From Acutalibacter sp. (GTDB lineage Bacteria > Bacillota > Clostridia > Oscillospirales > Acutalibacteraceae): 7,775 nucleotides of DNA. The translations under genes and the position numbers were made by a program. Below the pieces are notes generated by a model. The model did not search any database. It worked only from the letters and a program-made list of their open reading frames with translations, and was not told where the DNA came from. The stretch is taken from NCBI GenBank assembly GCA_022801475.1, contig JAAWSH010000072.1, positions 1 to 7,775 of the forward strand. The letters run 5' to 3'. This document shows positions 1-5,905 of this stretch, one piece after another (within the stretch, counting starts at the first letter, position 1; each line of letters starts with the position of its first letter).

Positions 1-230
1 CAGACAGTATTTCGGAGTTTTAAAACAGACTCTAGGTTGGCTTGCGGTATTCTCCTTGAAATGGACCTCATCTGGGCAAAAAGACGGCCTTTTCGTTTTT
101 TCAAACAAGACCTAAGTTCAAAAGCATCATCTTCCTTCTTATAAGCCATGCGAACAATAAACAAAGAGAGCCGCAAAGCGGCCCCCTCAAAATAGTATGC
201 GATTGTATCCGGCAGCGGGCGGAGGTACAT
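1..230 (-). CDS. Possible small protein, open frame running off the left edge
   Basis: Starting at the ATG at 230-228 on the minus strand, the frame stays open for 76 codons to the window edge with no stop. It begins MYLRPLPDTIAYYFEGAALR and continues through a basic stretch (KKRKGR, about residues 44-49). No ribosome binding site is visible upstream, since the bases before the ATG are CGTTAACTATAT. The frame runs through a G:U-rich hairpin at 164-188 and through a repeat copy at 80-114. It may therefore be the translation of a dispersed repeat and not a real gene. A second frame on the same strand (319-101, 72 codons) overlaps it and is equally unsupported. I do not recognise a family. Confidence 0.25.
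   Translation of the reverse strand, partial: MYLRPLPDTIAYYFEGAALRLSLFIVRMAYKKEDDAFELRSCLKKRKGRLFAQMRSISRRIPQANLESVLKLRNTV
80..114 (-). repeat. Dispersed repeat copy 1 (inverted)
   Basis: Read on the minus strand, this 35-base stretch starts TAGGTCTTGTTTGAAA and ends GGCCGTCTTT. It matches 1991-2025 on the plus strand at 30 of 35 positions without gaps. The two copies are in opposite orientation and enclose the response regulator gene. Both copies also translate in one frame to a shared CLKxRKxRL pattern. They could therefore be pieces of a short coding sequence or of a mobile intergenic repeat. Confidence 0.55.
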
Positions 231-298
231 ATATAGTTAACGCGGTTCAAAAGAAGTGATACCTCTTTTGAACCTGGCGGCACGGGTATGCCCACGCC
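164..298 (-). ncRNA. Candidate structured RNA or repeat element, three hairpins
   Basis: Read on the minus strand, three hairpins follow each other. The first (298-279) has an 8-pair stem, GGCGTGGG with CCCGTGCC, around a CATA loop. The second (274-244) has a 13-pair stem starting GGTTCAAAAGAGG around TATCA. The third (188-164) has an 11-pair stem, GAGGGGGCCGC with GCGGCTCTCTT, around TTT. It is followed by a T-rich stretch (163-155) that could act as a weak terminator. All three stems use G:U pairs (two, one and three). On the plus strand these become A:C mismatches, so the full stems form only in minus-strand RNA. This bias suggests selection on a minus-strand transcript. No named RNA family is recognised, and it could be part of a dispersed intergenic repeat. 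Confidence 0.4.
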
Positions 299-371
299 GC
301 TCTGCTTGAAAATCGCCATGTACCGGTTTTTAAGTGCGTTTACTATATCCGCTCCCTCCCTAAATAAAGAA

Positions 372-376
372 AGGAG
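372..376 (+). promoter_or_regulatory. Ribosome binding site of the response regulator
   Basis: AGGAG lies six bases before the ATG at 383, inside the run AAAGGAGACTGCC. This fixes the start of the regulator gene. Confidence 0.85.
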
Positions 377-382
377 ACTGCC

Positions 383-1912
383 ATGATAGACCTGTTGATC
401 TGCGAGGATAAACCCATTGTCCTGATGGGCCTGAAAAAAATTACCGAGAGCCTAGGCCTGCCTTTAGGAGAAATCTTTCTGGCCCAAGACGGCGAACAGG
501 CCTTTGAGCTCTTTGCCCAGCGCCCTATTAGCCTGGTAATGACCGACATTCAAATGCCCGGCTGCAACGGTCTACAGCTTTTGCGGCGGATGCAGCAGCT
601 GCGGGGCGGATTTCAGGCCATTATCATCAGCGGCCACGACGACTTTGAATATGCCAAAACCGCCATCCATCTGGGCATAGAGGACTATCTGCTAAAGCCC
701 GTGGACCCCGAAGAGCTGCGGGCTGCCCTGACCCGCTGCATTGACAAGCTCGCCCAGCACCAGACCCAGAAACAGTTGATTTCCGGCATTCTGCTGGACC
801 AGCTCCACGAGGTGTGGGGCCGCTGGCTTCCCCCCGAAACCGAGGCCCTGCTGGGTTCTACAGAAAACCGCTTTTTCCAGGCAGCGGCCTTTGGGGCCGC
901 CTCCTTCCACCTAGACGCCGCCGGCTCCCTGGACCAGGTACAGCAGCTGCTAAAGGCCCGGCTGCTGGGCAGGTTTTCTCACTTTTTAATGTTCCCCACT
1001 TTTGAGAGTTCCTTTTTCGCCATTGTTGGGCTAGAGGGTCCAGGCGCCTGGCAGGACCTGCGTGCCCTGCTGGAGGGTTTTGTCCAGCAGTATCAGGGGG
1101 CTGGGCGGCTGTACTGCGGCATAGGCCCCCAGGTGGAGAGTATTTTCCACCTGAAAGACGCGGCTCTACAGGCCGAGGGGGCCCTGTGCCTTCGATTTTC
1201 CGCTGGAAAAAGCCGCCCGCTGTTCGCCTGGGAAAACCTGGGTCCCGCCGCTTTAAAAGCTAAGGCCCAAACCCTTCAACTTTGTGACAATCTTTGCGCA
1301 GACCTGCGGCTACCGGAAATCTCCGCGGTGGAGCCAGGGGTGGACCGCCTGTTCGCCAGCTTTACCAGCTACCCAGCCCTGTATCAGACCCTGCCCGCCT
1401 GCCTGCGGCGCATAGAGGTGTTTATTCAGCAAGAGCTCTCGGACGGACCCGGTCCCTCGTTCATCCACTTTTCCGCCTGGGCCGACACCCTGCCCCAACT
1501 GAAAAGCCAGCTAAAGCGGGAACTGCTGGAGCTCTGCCGGGCCCGGCTGAAAAAGCGCATGGCCACCCAGGACGCGGTGGCCCAGGCCATTGCGTATATG
1601 GAGAAAAACTACCAGAAACCCCTTACCCTGACCATCCTGGCCAATGTGGTGTCCCTGAACTACACCTATTTCAGCAATATTTTCAAGACCAAAACCGGGG
1701 TCAGCGCCACAGCCTATTTGCAGAATATCCGGATGCAAAAGGCCAAGGAACTGCTGATCTCGACCAACGACCGGGTGCGGGAGGTGGCCCACAAGGCGGG
1801 GTTTACAGACGAGCGGTACTTTGAGAAGCTCTTTAAACGGAGCGAGGGCATCACCCCCAGCGAGTACCGGGAAAAGCTGCGCTCCTTTACAGACGCGCCA
1901 GAAGAAAAATAG
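383..1912 (+). CDS. Response regulator, REC plus AraC-type DNA-binding domain (YesN-like)
   Basis: This cytoplasmic transcription factor of 509 aa belongs to a two-component system. The receiver domain spans about residues 1-120: the acidic pair is E8-D9, the phospho-acceptor is D55 in VMTDIQMPG, the switch Ser is S83, and the conserved Lys is K105 in the LLKPVD motif. Residues of about 130-390 form the variable linker region usual in YesN-type proteins. The C-terminal AraC/XylS double helix-turn-helix covers about 397-500 and includes PLTLTILANVVSLNYTYFSN and the second-helix region GFTDERYFEKLFKR. All key residues are present, so the protein looks intact and phosphorylatable. The start is set by AGGAG six bases upstream, and the gene ends in a strong terminator. 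Regulators of this kind normally pair with a YesM-type membrane kinase and control sugar transport and hydrolase genes. The two glycosidase genes converging on it are plausible targets, by inference. No kinase gene lies next to it here. Confidence 0.93.
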   Translation: MIDLLICEDKPIVLMGLKKITESLGLPLGEIFLAQDGEQAFELFAQRPISLVMTDIQMPGCNGLQLLRRMQQLRGGFQAIIISGHDDFEYAKTAIHLGIEDYLLKPVDPEELRAALTRCIDKLAQHQTQKQLISGILLDQLHEVWGRWLPPETEALLGSTENRFFQAAAFGAASFHLDAAGSLDQVQQLLKARLLGRFSHFLMFPTFESSFFAIVGLEGPGAWQDLRALLEGFVQQYQGAGRLYCGIGPQVESIFHLKDAALQAEGALCLRFSAGKSRPLFAWENLGPAALKAKAQTLQLCDNLCADLRLPEISAVEPGVDRLFASFTSYPALYQTLPACLRRIEVFIQQELSDGPGPSFIHFSAWADTLPQLKSQLKRELLELCRARLKKRMATQDAVAQAIAYMEKNYQKPLTLTILANVVSLNYTYFSNIFKTKTGVSATAYLQNIRMQKAKELLISTNDRVREVAHKAGFTDERYFEKLFKRSEGITPSEYREKLRSFTDAPEEK

Positions 1913-1954
1913 AAAAGCCCGGGGCCAAGAAGAGGCCTCGAGCTTTTTGTTTTT
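1913..1954 (+). terminator. Intrinsic terminator of the regulator gene
   Basis: The hairpin begins immediately after the TAG stop. Arm 1913-1926 (AAAAGCCCGGGGCC) pairs with 1934-1947 through 13 of 14 positions, with one G:U pair and one C:A mismatch. The loop is 7 bases. The T-rich tract (TTTTTGTTTTT) covers 1944-1954. Confidence 0.85.
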
Positions 1955-1983
1955 GTGGCTTCCTGTTCTCTCCCCGGCGTCCC

Positions 1984-1999
1984 CAGGGCCTAGGCCCTG
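1984..1999. repeat. Perfect 16-base palindrome
   Basis: CAGGGCCTAGGCCCTG is its own reverse complement. It sits between the convergent ends of the regulator and fucosidase genes, overlapping the left end of repeat copy 2. It could be part of that repeat, a transcript-end hairpin, or a protein-binding site. Copy 1 lacks this palindrome. Confidence 0.5.
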
Positions 2000-2025
2000 T
2001 TTGAAATATCGAAAACGCCGTCTTT
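1991..2025 (+). repeat. Dispersed repeat copy 2
   Basis: This stretch matches the minus strand of 80-114 at 30 of 35 positions. The longest common blocks are TGTTTGAAA, CGAAAA and GCCGTCTTT. It fills most of the gap between the regulator terminator and the fucosidase stop codon. Confidence 0.55.
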
Positions 2026-2032
2026 CCTCCAG

Positions 2033-2060
2033 GTTAAAACAGACGCTGGATCAGTCCAGC
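2033..2060 (-). terminator. Possible terminator of the fucosidase gene
   Basis: On the minus strand GCTGGA (2060-2055) pairs with TCCAGC (2050-2045) around the loop CTGA, which contains the TGA stop codon of the fucosidase gene. A short T-rich stretch (GTCTGTTTT) follows. The stem has only six pairs and the T tract is weak, so termination may be inefficient. Confidence 0.4.
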
Positions 2061-3526
2061 TGAATCTTAAACGTCACAGGCCCCTGGGCCCGATAGTCTG
2101 TGGAGATATGCAGCCCTTCCCCGTCCCGGGTCCACTGGGGCGGCTGGCTGGCGCCCAGCACCTCTACCCCCTTCACCACGCCGTGGAACACCGTGCCCGC
2201 GGTGTGCTCCTGCATCCGCAGGGAGCGTACACAGTATGCCCCGTCTTCCGCCGCCTTTAGGGCTATGGCGTACAGGGTGCTGCCTTTGGCGGTAAAACGG
2301 AAATCCTCTGGGGTAAAATTCTTCTTCACGCTGTCGGAAAAATGCCCGTCCCGCACCTGGGTGGGGCCCTCGCCAAAGGTTTTCCACACCCGGGTATCAT
2401 AGATGGCCTCGCCGTTTACCCGCATCCAGCTGCCAATGGCTGTAAGAACCGCCCGGTCCTCTTCCGAGAAGGTCCCGTCTGCCTTTGGTCCCACGTTTAG
2501 CAGCAGGGCCCCGTTTTTGCTGACAATGTCGCACAGGTCGCAGAGAATGCCCTCCGGGTCCCGGAAGTCGTTATTCTCTGTGTAGCACCAGGAGTTCAAG
2601 GCAATGGCTGTGTCTGTCTGCCAGAAATAGGGCTTAATGTCCGCCATCTGCCCCCTCTCAATGTCTGGCACCCCAGCGCCGAACAGGTAGGCGTCGTGCT
2701 TATAGTCAATGGCTACCTCCACGCCCCACTGGGCAGCCCGGTTATAGTAGTAAGCCGCCAGCTTTTTCAGGTAGGGCTTGGCGTTCACATGGTGAATCCA
2801 CCAGTCAAAATACAGAACGCGGGGCTGGTAGCGGTCAATGAGCTCACAGGTGCGTACCAGCCAGTCCTCCAAAAACTCCTGGCTGGGGCCCGGCTGGCCG
2901 GCGATGTCGTCCCAGTTTTCGCTGTCCGGCATGGAGGGCCAGTACAGGTGGTCCCGGTCTGGCTCTTGGGGAATGTCGCTGTCAAAGTCCTTGCCGTGGC
3001 TCATAAAGAACCAGTGCTCAATCCGGTGGGAAGAGGCCCCCAGCACCATGCCTTCTGCCTCCACAGCCTCCTTCAGCTGGCCCAGAACGTCCCGCTTCGG
3101 CCCCATTTCGGCAGCGTTCCAGTGGGACAGTTCGCTTTTGTACATCTGGAAGCCGTCGTGGTGCTCGGCCACAGGCACCACATACCGGGCCCCGGCCTGA
3201 TGAAAGAGCTGGGCCCAGGCAGCGGAGTCGAACTGTTCCGCTTTGAACAAGGGGATAAAATCCTTGTAGCCAAAGTCCTTGTGGGGGCCATAAGTGGCAA
3301 TGTGGTGCTGGTACTCCTTGGACCCCTGGATGTACATGCTCCGGGGGTACCACTCGCTGCCAAAGGCGGGCACCGCGTACACACCCCAGTGGATGAAGAT
3401 GCCGAACTTGGCGTTCCGGTACCACTTAGGCGGTTCCCAAGTGGAGAGGGACTCCCAGGAGGGTTCGTAAGGCCCCTGGGCAATGACCTGGTCAATGGCC
3501 CCAAGGGCGGCGGTTTTGTCATACAT
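2051..3526 (-). CDS. Alpha-L-fucosidase, glycoside hydrolase family GH29
   Basis: This 491 aa enzyme should remove terminal alpha-L-fucose from glycans by a retaining mechanism. The N-terminal catalytic barrel shows the GH29 hallmarks KWYRNAKFGIFIHWGVYAVP (about residues 34-53, with H46-W47), GSEWYPRSMY (56-65) and AEHHDGF (120-126). D241 in VLYFDWW is the likely nucleophile by family position, and E290 in PDIERG is a candidate acid/base, with less certainty. WQTDTAIALNSWCY (302-315) and LLLNVGPKADGTF (341-353) are also typical of the family. From about 380 to the end there is a small beta-rich C-terminal domain. There is no signal peptide or membrane segment, so it should act in the cytoplasm on imported oligosaccharides. 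The start has AAGGA nine bases upstream and a perfect promoter. It lies 73 bases downstream of the GH36-like gene on the same strand, so it can be expressed jointly or alone. Fucose linkage preference cannot be told from sequence alone. Confidence 0.93.
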   Translation of the reverse strand: MYDKTAALGAIDQVIAQGPYEPSWESLSTWEPPKWYRNAKFGIFIHWGVYAVPAFGSEWYPRSMYIQGSKEYQHHIATYGPHKDFGYKDFIPLFKAEQFDSAAWAQLFHQAGARYVVPVAEHHDGFQMYKSELSHWNAAEMGPKRDVLGQLKEAVEAEGMVLGASSHRIEHWFFMSHGKDFDSDIPQEPDRDHLYWPSMPDSENWDDIAGQPGPSQEFLEDWLVRTCELIDRYQPRVLYFDWWIHHVNAKPYLKKLAAYYYNRAAQWGVEVAIDYKHDAYLFGAGVPDIERGQMADIKPYFWQTDTAIALNSWCYTENNDFRDPEGILCDLCDIVSKNGALLLNVGPKADGTFSEEDRAVLTAIGSWMRVNGEAIYDTRVWKTFGEGPTQVRDGHFSDSVKKNFTPEDFRFTAKGSTLYAIALKAAEDGAYCVRSLRMQEHTAGTVFHGVVKGVEVLGASQPPQWTRDGEGLHISTDYRAQGPVTFKIQLD

Positions 3527-3562
3527 AGGCGAAATTCCTTTCCAGAAATAGGATTTTGCGCC

Positions 3563-3590
3563 ATTATAGCAGGTTTTGGGGATTTGTCAA
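3563..3590 (-). promoter_or_regulatory. Consensus sigma-A promoter of the fucosidase gene
   Basis: On the minus strand TTGACA (3590-3585) is followed after a 16-base spacer by TATAAT (3568-3563). Both hexamers match the consensus exactly. The -35 box begins only about ten bases after the stop codon of the upstream gene. The start codon at 3526 is 36 bases past the -10 box, with AAGGA at 3540-3536 in between. Confidence 0.85.
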
Positions 3591-3599
3591 GGGGGAAGC

Positions 3600-5402
3600 C
3601 TACAGATTTTCCTCCACATACTTTTTCCAGGCCTCTGCCACATACCTCCACATGCCCTCTGGAATCTCCTCATAAAAAGACTCGGTCCGGCTGACGCAGT
3701 ACAGTGCGGGGGTGGCCAGCCGGGTCTGGAACTGCATGTACTGGAACCACTCTTTCACAGTGGTGCAAGAGGCATTGTCGCAGTCCAGCACCTGCCAGCC
3801 CGCGATACGGGCCACCCGGGCCCGGGTCTGCATGGTGTCGCACACATGGCGGGTGGAGAACCACAGGTCGTTGAGCCGCAGCACGTCCGAGGACTCCCGG
3901 AACAGGGGGTGGGGCGTCTGGGTCTCTACCAGCGCGTCGGGTTTCACCTGGTGGGCCGCGTCCCATAGAATCCACTGGAACCGCCGCACCATCTCAATGC
4001 CGTGGAGCGCCCCATAGCCCGGAATGCCCGCCTCCCGTCCGCAGCCGCCGATCCAGTCCTCTTTAAAGCCGTCCGCGCCGACGTCCCGTACTAGGTGAGT
4101 AATCTGCTCCCGCATCAGCTTTTCATAGGCTGGGTCCGCCACATTGGCAAAGATCTTGCGGCCTTCCTGATTAAAGACGCACATCTGGTCCGGCAGGCCC
4201 TGGGTGTGGTAGCTGGCGGTCCACAGCAGCACGTGCCGGCCCTTTTTATGCTGGGCGTCAATGAAGCCCTTCATATCCGGCCACTTTTCCTCATCCACCT
4301 CAAAGGTACCATAGTACTTCTGCCACTTGTCGTCAATGACGATGGTGGAGAAGGGCACCCCCCGCTCTTCCAGCTTAGCGATCCACTCCTCATAGTTTTT
4401 CTGGGTGGCCTCTGCCCCAGACTCGGTATTCTTTAGATAAGACTGTACCGTCTGCTCGGCCCAGCCGCAGAACACAGGGGCCCGGTGCCAGGGGGCGGGC
4501 TCATAGGCGAACTGGGTGGAAAAGCCCCGGTCGTCGCACCAGTCGATGTGCTTTTCCAGTACGTCCAGGGGACCGCTGCCAAAGGTAAAGGACACGCTGG
4601 GCGTGGTGTACCCCCCCTGGGCCTGGGTGTATCCCAAATAGTTGATATAGAAGGCCGCCCCCCGCTTGCGGGCTCCCGAATACTCAAAGCTGGCGAAGCG
4701 GTACTGGCCGGGCTGGGCGCCCAGGCCCACGCCCATAGCGCTTTGGCCGTCGTAGAAACAGAAGCACAGGGGCGAGGGGGCGAAGTCTCCCTGGGATTTT
4801 TCCAGCAGCAGCTGTTCCCGCACGGGAAACTCTGGCCACAGGCCCGTGGTGCCGTACTGGGCATTTCGGAACTCTTCCACATTGCCCAGGTTGGTGTCGG
4901 GATTAAAGTAGAACTCCGCGTTGATACGGGCATTGTACGCAAAGCCCTGACTGTCGCCAGGGTCGTATTCACCGGGAATGCCTGTGGAGAAAAAGAAGCA
5001 CCGGCCCAGGGGGCCTTGCCCTTTCACGGTATGAAAATGCTCGGCCCGGCGCTTCTCAAAGCGCCAGACAAAGGTATGCTCCTGCCACAGGGAGCTCTCG
5101 GCCCGGAACACGGCCTCCAGCGCCTCCCCCCTGCGGTCCAGTTTTTCTAAGGTAATGGCTCCCAGCACCTCTTTTTGGCCCAGCTGGTCAAAGGCCGCCG
5201 CCGCGGGGAACTCGCCAAAGTTCACCCCATCCAACACAAAGCTGAAAAAGGGCTGTTCCCCCAGTACCAGCCGCGCACCATAGCGCCCGCCTCGTAAAAT
5301 ATATCCATTCAAAACCTGCTGCCATTCCACTGTCCATCGCTCTCCTCTCGGTTGATTCTTCCTCCCAGCCGCTGCCAGGGCCAAGAGCTGTTTTGGGTTC
5401 AT
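3600..5402 (-). CDS. GH36/GH31-like glycoside hydrolase, putative alpha-galactosidase
   Basis: This 600 aa protein has the layout of alpha-glycosidases of the GH36/GH31 superfamily. A beta-rich N-terminal region covers about residues 1-300 and a TIM barrel about 305-580. Barrel motifs are IVIDDKW (354-360), KWPDMKGFID (373-382), GRHVLLW (388-394) and GADGFKEDW (442-450). In the last of these D449 is the likely nucleophile. The acid/base may be D506 in RESSD or D512 in LND. The FKxD signature resembles both GH31 (FKTD) and GH36 (KxD), so the family call is not firm. It ends soon after the barrel and seems to lack the C-terminal beta domain of many GH36 enzymes of about 700 aa. There is no signal peptide. 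The ATG at 5402 has no clear ribosome binding site, and a TTG at residue 31 is an alternative start. Next to a fucosidase, a substrate such as alpha-galactosylated or blood-group-type glycan is possible, but this is inference. Confidence 0.8.
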   Translation of the reverse strand: MNPKQLLALAAAGRKNQPRGERWTVEWQQVLNGYILRGGRYGARLVLGEQPFFSFVLDGVNFGEFPAAAAFDQLGQKEVLGAITLEKLDRRGEALEAVFRAESSLWQEHTFVWRFEKRRAEHFHTVKGQGPLGRCFFFSTGIPGEYDPGDSQGFAYNARINAEFYFNPDTNLGNVEEFRNAQYGTTGLWPEFPVREQLLLEKSQGDFAPSPLCFCFYDGQSAMGVGLGAQPGQYRFASFEYSGARKRGAAFYINYLGYTQAQGGYTTPSVSFTFGSGPLDVLEKHIDWCDDRGFSTQFAYEPAPWHRAPVFCGWAEQTVQSYLKNTESGAEATQKNYEEWIAKLEERGVPFSTIVIDDKWQKYYGTFEVDEEKWPDMKGFIDAQHKKGRHVLLWTASYHTQGLPDQMCVFNQEGRKIFANVADPAYEKLMREQITHLVRDVGADGFKEDWIGGCGREAGIPGYGALHGIEMVRRFQWILWDAAHQVKPDALVETQTPHPLFRESSDVLRLNDLWFSTRHVCDTMQTRARVARIAGWQVLDCDNASCTTVKEWFQYMQFQTRLATPALYCVSRTESFYEEIPEGMWRYVAEAWKKYVEENL

Positions 5403-5405
5403 TGT

Positions 5406-5478
5406 AGCATTTTTACTGGTTTACACACAAGAGGCAGGAGCAAACAGGCAAAGTCTATACACAATTCCCAAAAATGCT
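5406..5478 (-). promoter_or_regulatory. 9-base inverted repeat in the GH36-like leader
   Basis: AGCATTTTT (5406-5414 on the plus strand) and its exact reverse complement AAAAATGCT (5470-5478) are 55 bases apart. The copy nearest the gene ends three bases before the ATG. In a minus-strand transcript covering both, they could pair and mask the translation start. They could also be two half-sites for a regulator. Confidence 0.35.
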
Positions 5479-5500
5479 CCACCCAATAACCTCTGGAGCA
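5475..5500. promoter_or_regulatory. Operator-like inverted repeat
   Basis: TGCTCCA, 12 bases, then TGGAGCA form a perfect 7-base inverted repeat in the gap between the GH36-like gene and the tRNA promoter. Spacing and position suit a dimeric regulator binding site or a small hairpin. No clear promoter for the GH36-like gene can be placed nearby. Confidence 0.35.
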
Positions 5501-5518
5501 AAAATCACCAAAAAGTAC

Positions 5519-5547
5519 TTGATTTTTTCTTTTACAGGGAGTATAAT
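5519..5547 (+). promoter_or_regulatory. Promoter of tRNA-Leu
   Basis: TTGATT (5519-5524) and TATAAT (5542-5547) are separated by exactly 17 bases, and the tRNA begins 15 bases later. This is a strong vegetative sigma-factor promoter. Confidence 0.85.
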
Positions 5548-5561
5548 AATGAAGTTAAATT

Positions 5562-5648
5562 GCCGGTGTGATGGAATTGGCAGACGTGATGGACTCAAAA
5601 TCCATTGGTAGCGATACCGTGCCGGTTCGAGTCCGGCCACCGGCACCA
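5562..5648 (+). tRNA. tRNA-Leu (anticodon CAA)
   Basis: This 87-base tRNA reads UUG leucine codons. The acceptor stem is GCCGGTG paired with CACCGGC, all seven pairs intact, then discriminator A and an encoded CCA end. The anticodon loop is CTCAAAA, closed by TGGA/TCCA, giving anticodon CAA. The long variable arm (GGTAGCGATACC) marks class II leucine tRNA. The T arm is GCCGG-TTCGAGT-CCGGC. It has its own promoter and terminator. The accessory genes to its right begin about 260 bases past its 3' end, a usual place for element integration. Confidence 0.97.
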
Positions 5649-5678
5649 TGTTTACACATCTTAAAAGATGCCACACCG

Positions 5679-5706
5679 AAAAAACCCCGAAATTCCGGGG
5701 TTTTTT
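5679..5706. terminator. Terminator of tRNA-Leu, possibly bidirectional
   Basis: AAAAAACCCCG (5679-5689) pairs fully with CGGGGTTTTTT (5696-5706) around a six-base loop. It ends in six T on the plus strand and has the mirror T run on the minus strand, so it can stop transcription from both sides. A smaller hairpin, CATCTTAAAAGATG, precedes it at 5657-5670. Confidence 0.9.
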
Positions 5707-5731
5707 GGCGTTCAAAGGGCCAAAAAAGGAC

Positions 5732-5746
5732 CGTCACGGAGTGACG
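5732..5746. other. Small hairpin in the tRNA-to-element gap
   Basis: CGTCAC (5732-5737) pairs with GTGACG (5741-5746) around GGA, and a short TGTTTTG follows. An outer CCAAAA/TTTTGG pairing may extend it. It lies in the gap between the tRNA terminator and the accessory genes, where no gene is visible. Function is unknown. Confidence 0.35.
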
Positions 5747-5772
5747 TGTTTTGGGGGATGCCACCCCATACC

Positions 5773-5788
5773 GACCGGATTCGAACCG
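5773..5788 (-). other. tRNA T-arm-like fragment, possible attachment-site relic
   Basis: The minus strand reads CGGTTCGAATCCGGTC, which matches the T arm of the neighbouring tRNA-Leu at 14 of 16 bases, both differences being transitions. The T stem is imperfect (an A:G mismatch and a G:U pair). No matching acceptor or anticodon arm lies around it, so it is not a whole tRNA. It may be a leftover of an integration event at a tRNA 3' end, or a chance match to the common T-loop consensus. Confidence 0.3.
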
Positions 5789-5841
5789 TCACACAGGCAT
5801 TCAGACCGGCGCCCAAACGAACAACTGAATATTATTTTGAG

Positions 5842-5873
5842 AAGGACCAGAGAGAAATCTTTGGTCCTTTTTT
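5842..5873 (+). terminator. Intrinsic terminator or attenuator ahead of the accessory genes
   Basis: AAGGACCAGAGA (5842-5853) pairs with TCTTTGGTCCTT (5858-5869) through 12 pairs, one of them G:U. It closes on a GAAA tetraloop and is followed by a T tract (5868-5873). No gene ends just before it, since the tRNA already has its own terminator. It may therefore shield the accessory genes from readthrough or act as a leader attenuator. A TATTAT box at 5830-5835 lies upstream, without a convincing -35 box. Confidence 0.8.
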
Positions 5874-5905
5874 ATTTCCACTAAACAGCGAAAGGAGCGC
5901 ACACT

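Noticed and set aside
312..350. Promoter for the regulator gene
   Set aside because: TATATC-like boxes exist near 344-349 but no acceptable -35 box lies at a proper distance, so none is called.
1294..1824. 176-codon plus-strand frame inside the regulator gene
   Set aside because: Out-of-frame shadow of the AraC-domain region, rich in Pro, Gly and Arg as expected for a shifted GC-rich frame.
2696..3694. 332-codon open frame on the plus strand, antisense to the fucosidase gene
   Set aside because: It lies opposite a clear GH29 gene, has no ribosome binding site or family resemblance, and is explained by GC-rich codon use.
4485..5150. 221-codon plus-strand frame opposite the GH36-like gene
   Set aside because: Antisense shadow of a well-supported enzyme gene with no start signal of its own.
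5455..5764. Minus-strand frames over tRNA-Leu and its terminator
   Set aside because: They translate the tRNA and hairpin sequence, a common false call next to tRNA genes.
5745..5850. Complete second tRNA gene on the minus strand
   Set aside because: Only a T-arm-like stretch is present. No pairing acceptor stem, D arm or anticodon arm could be found around it.
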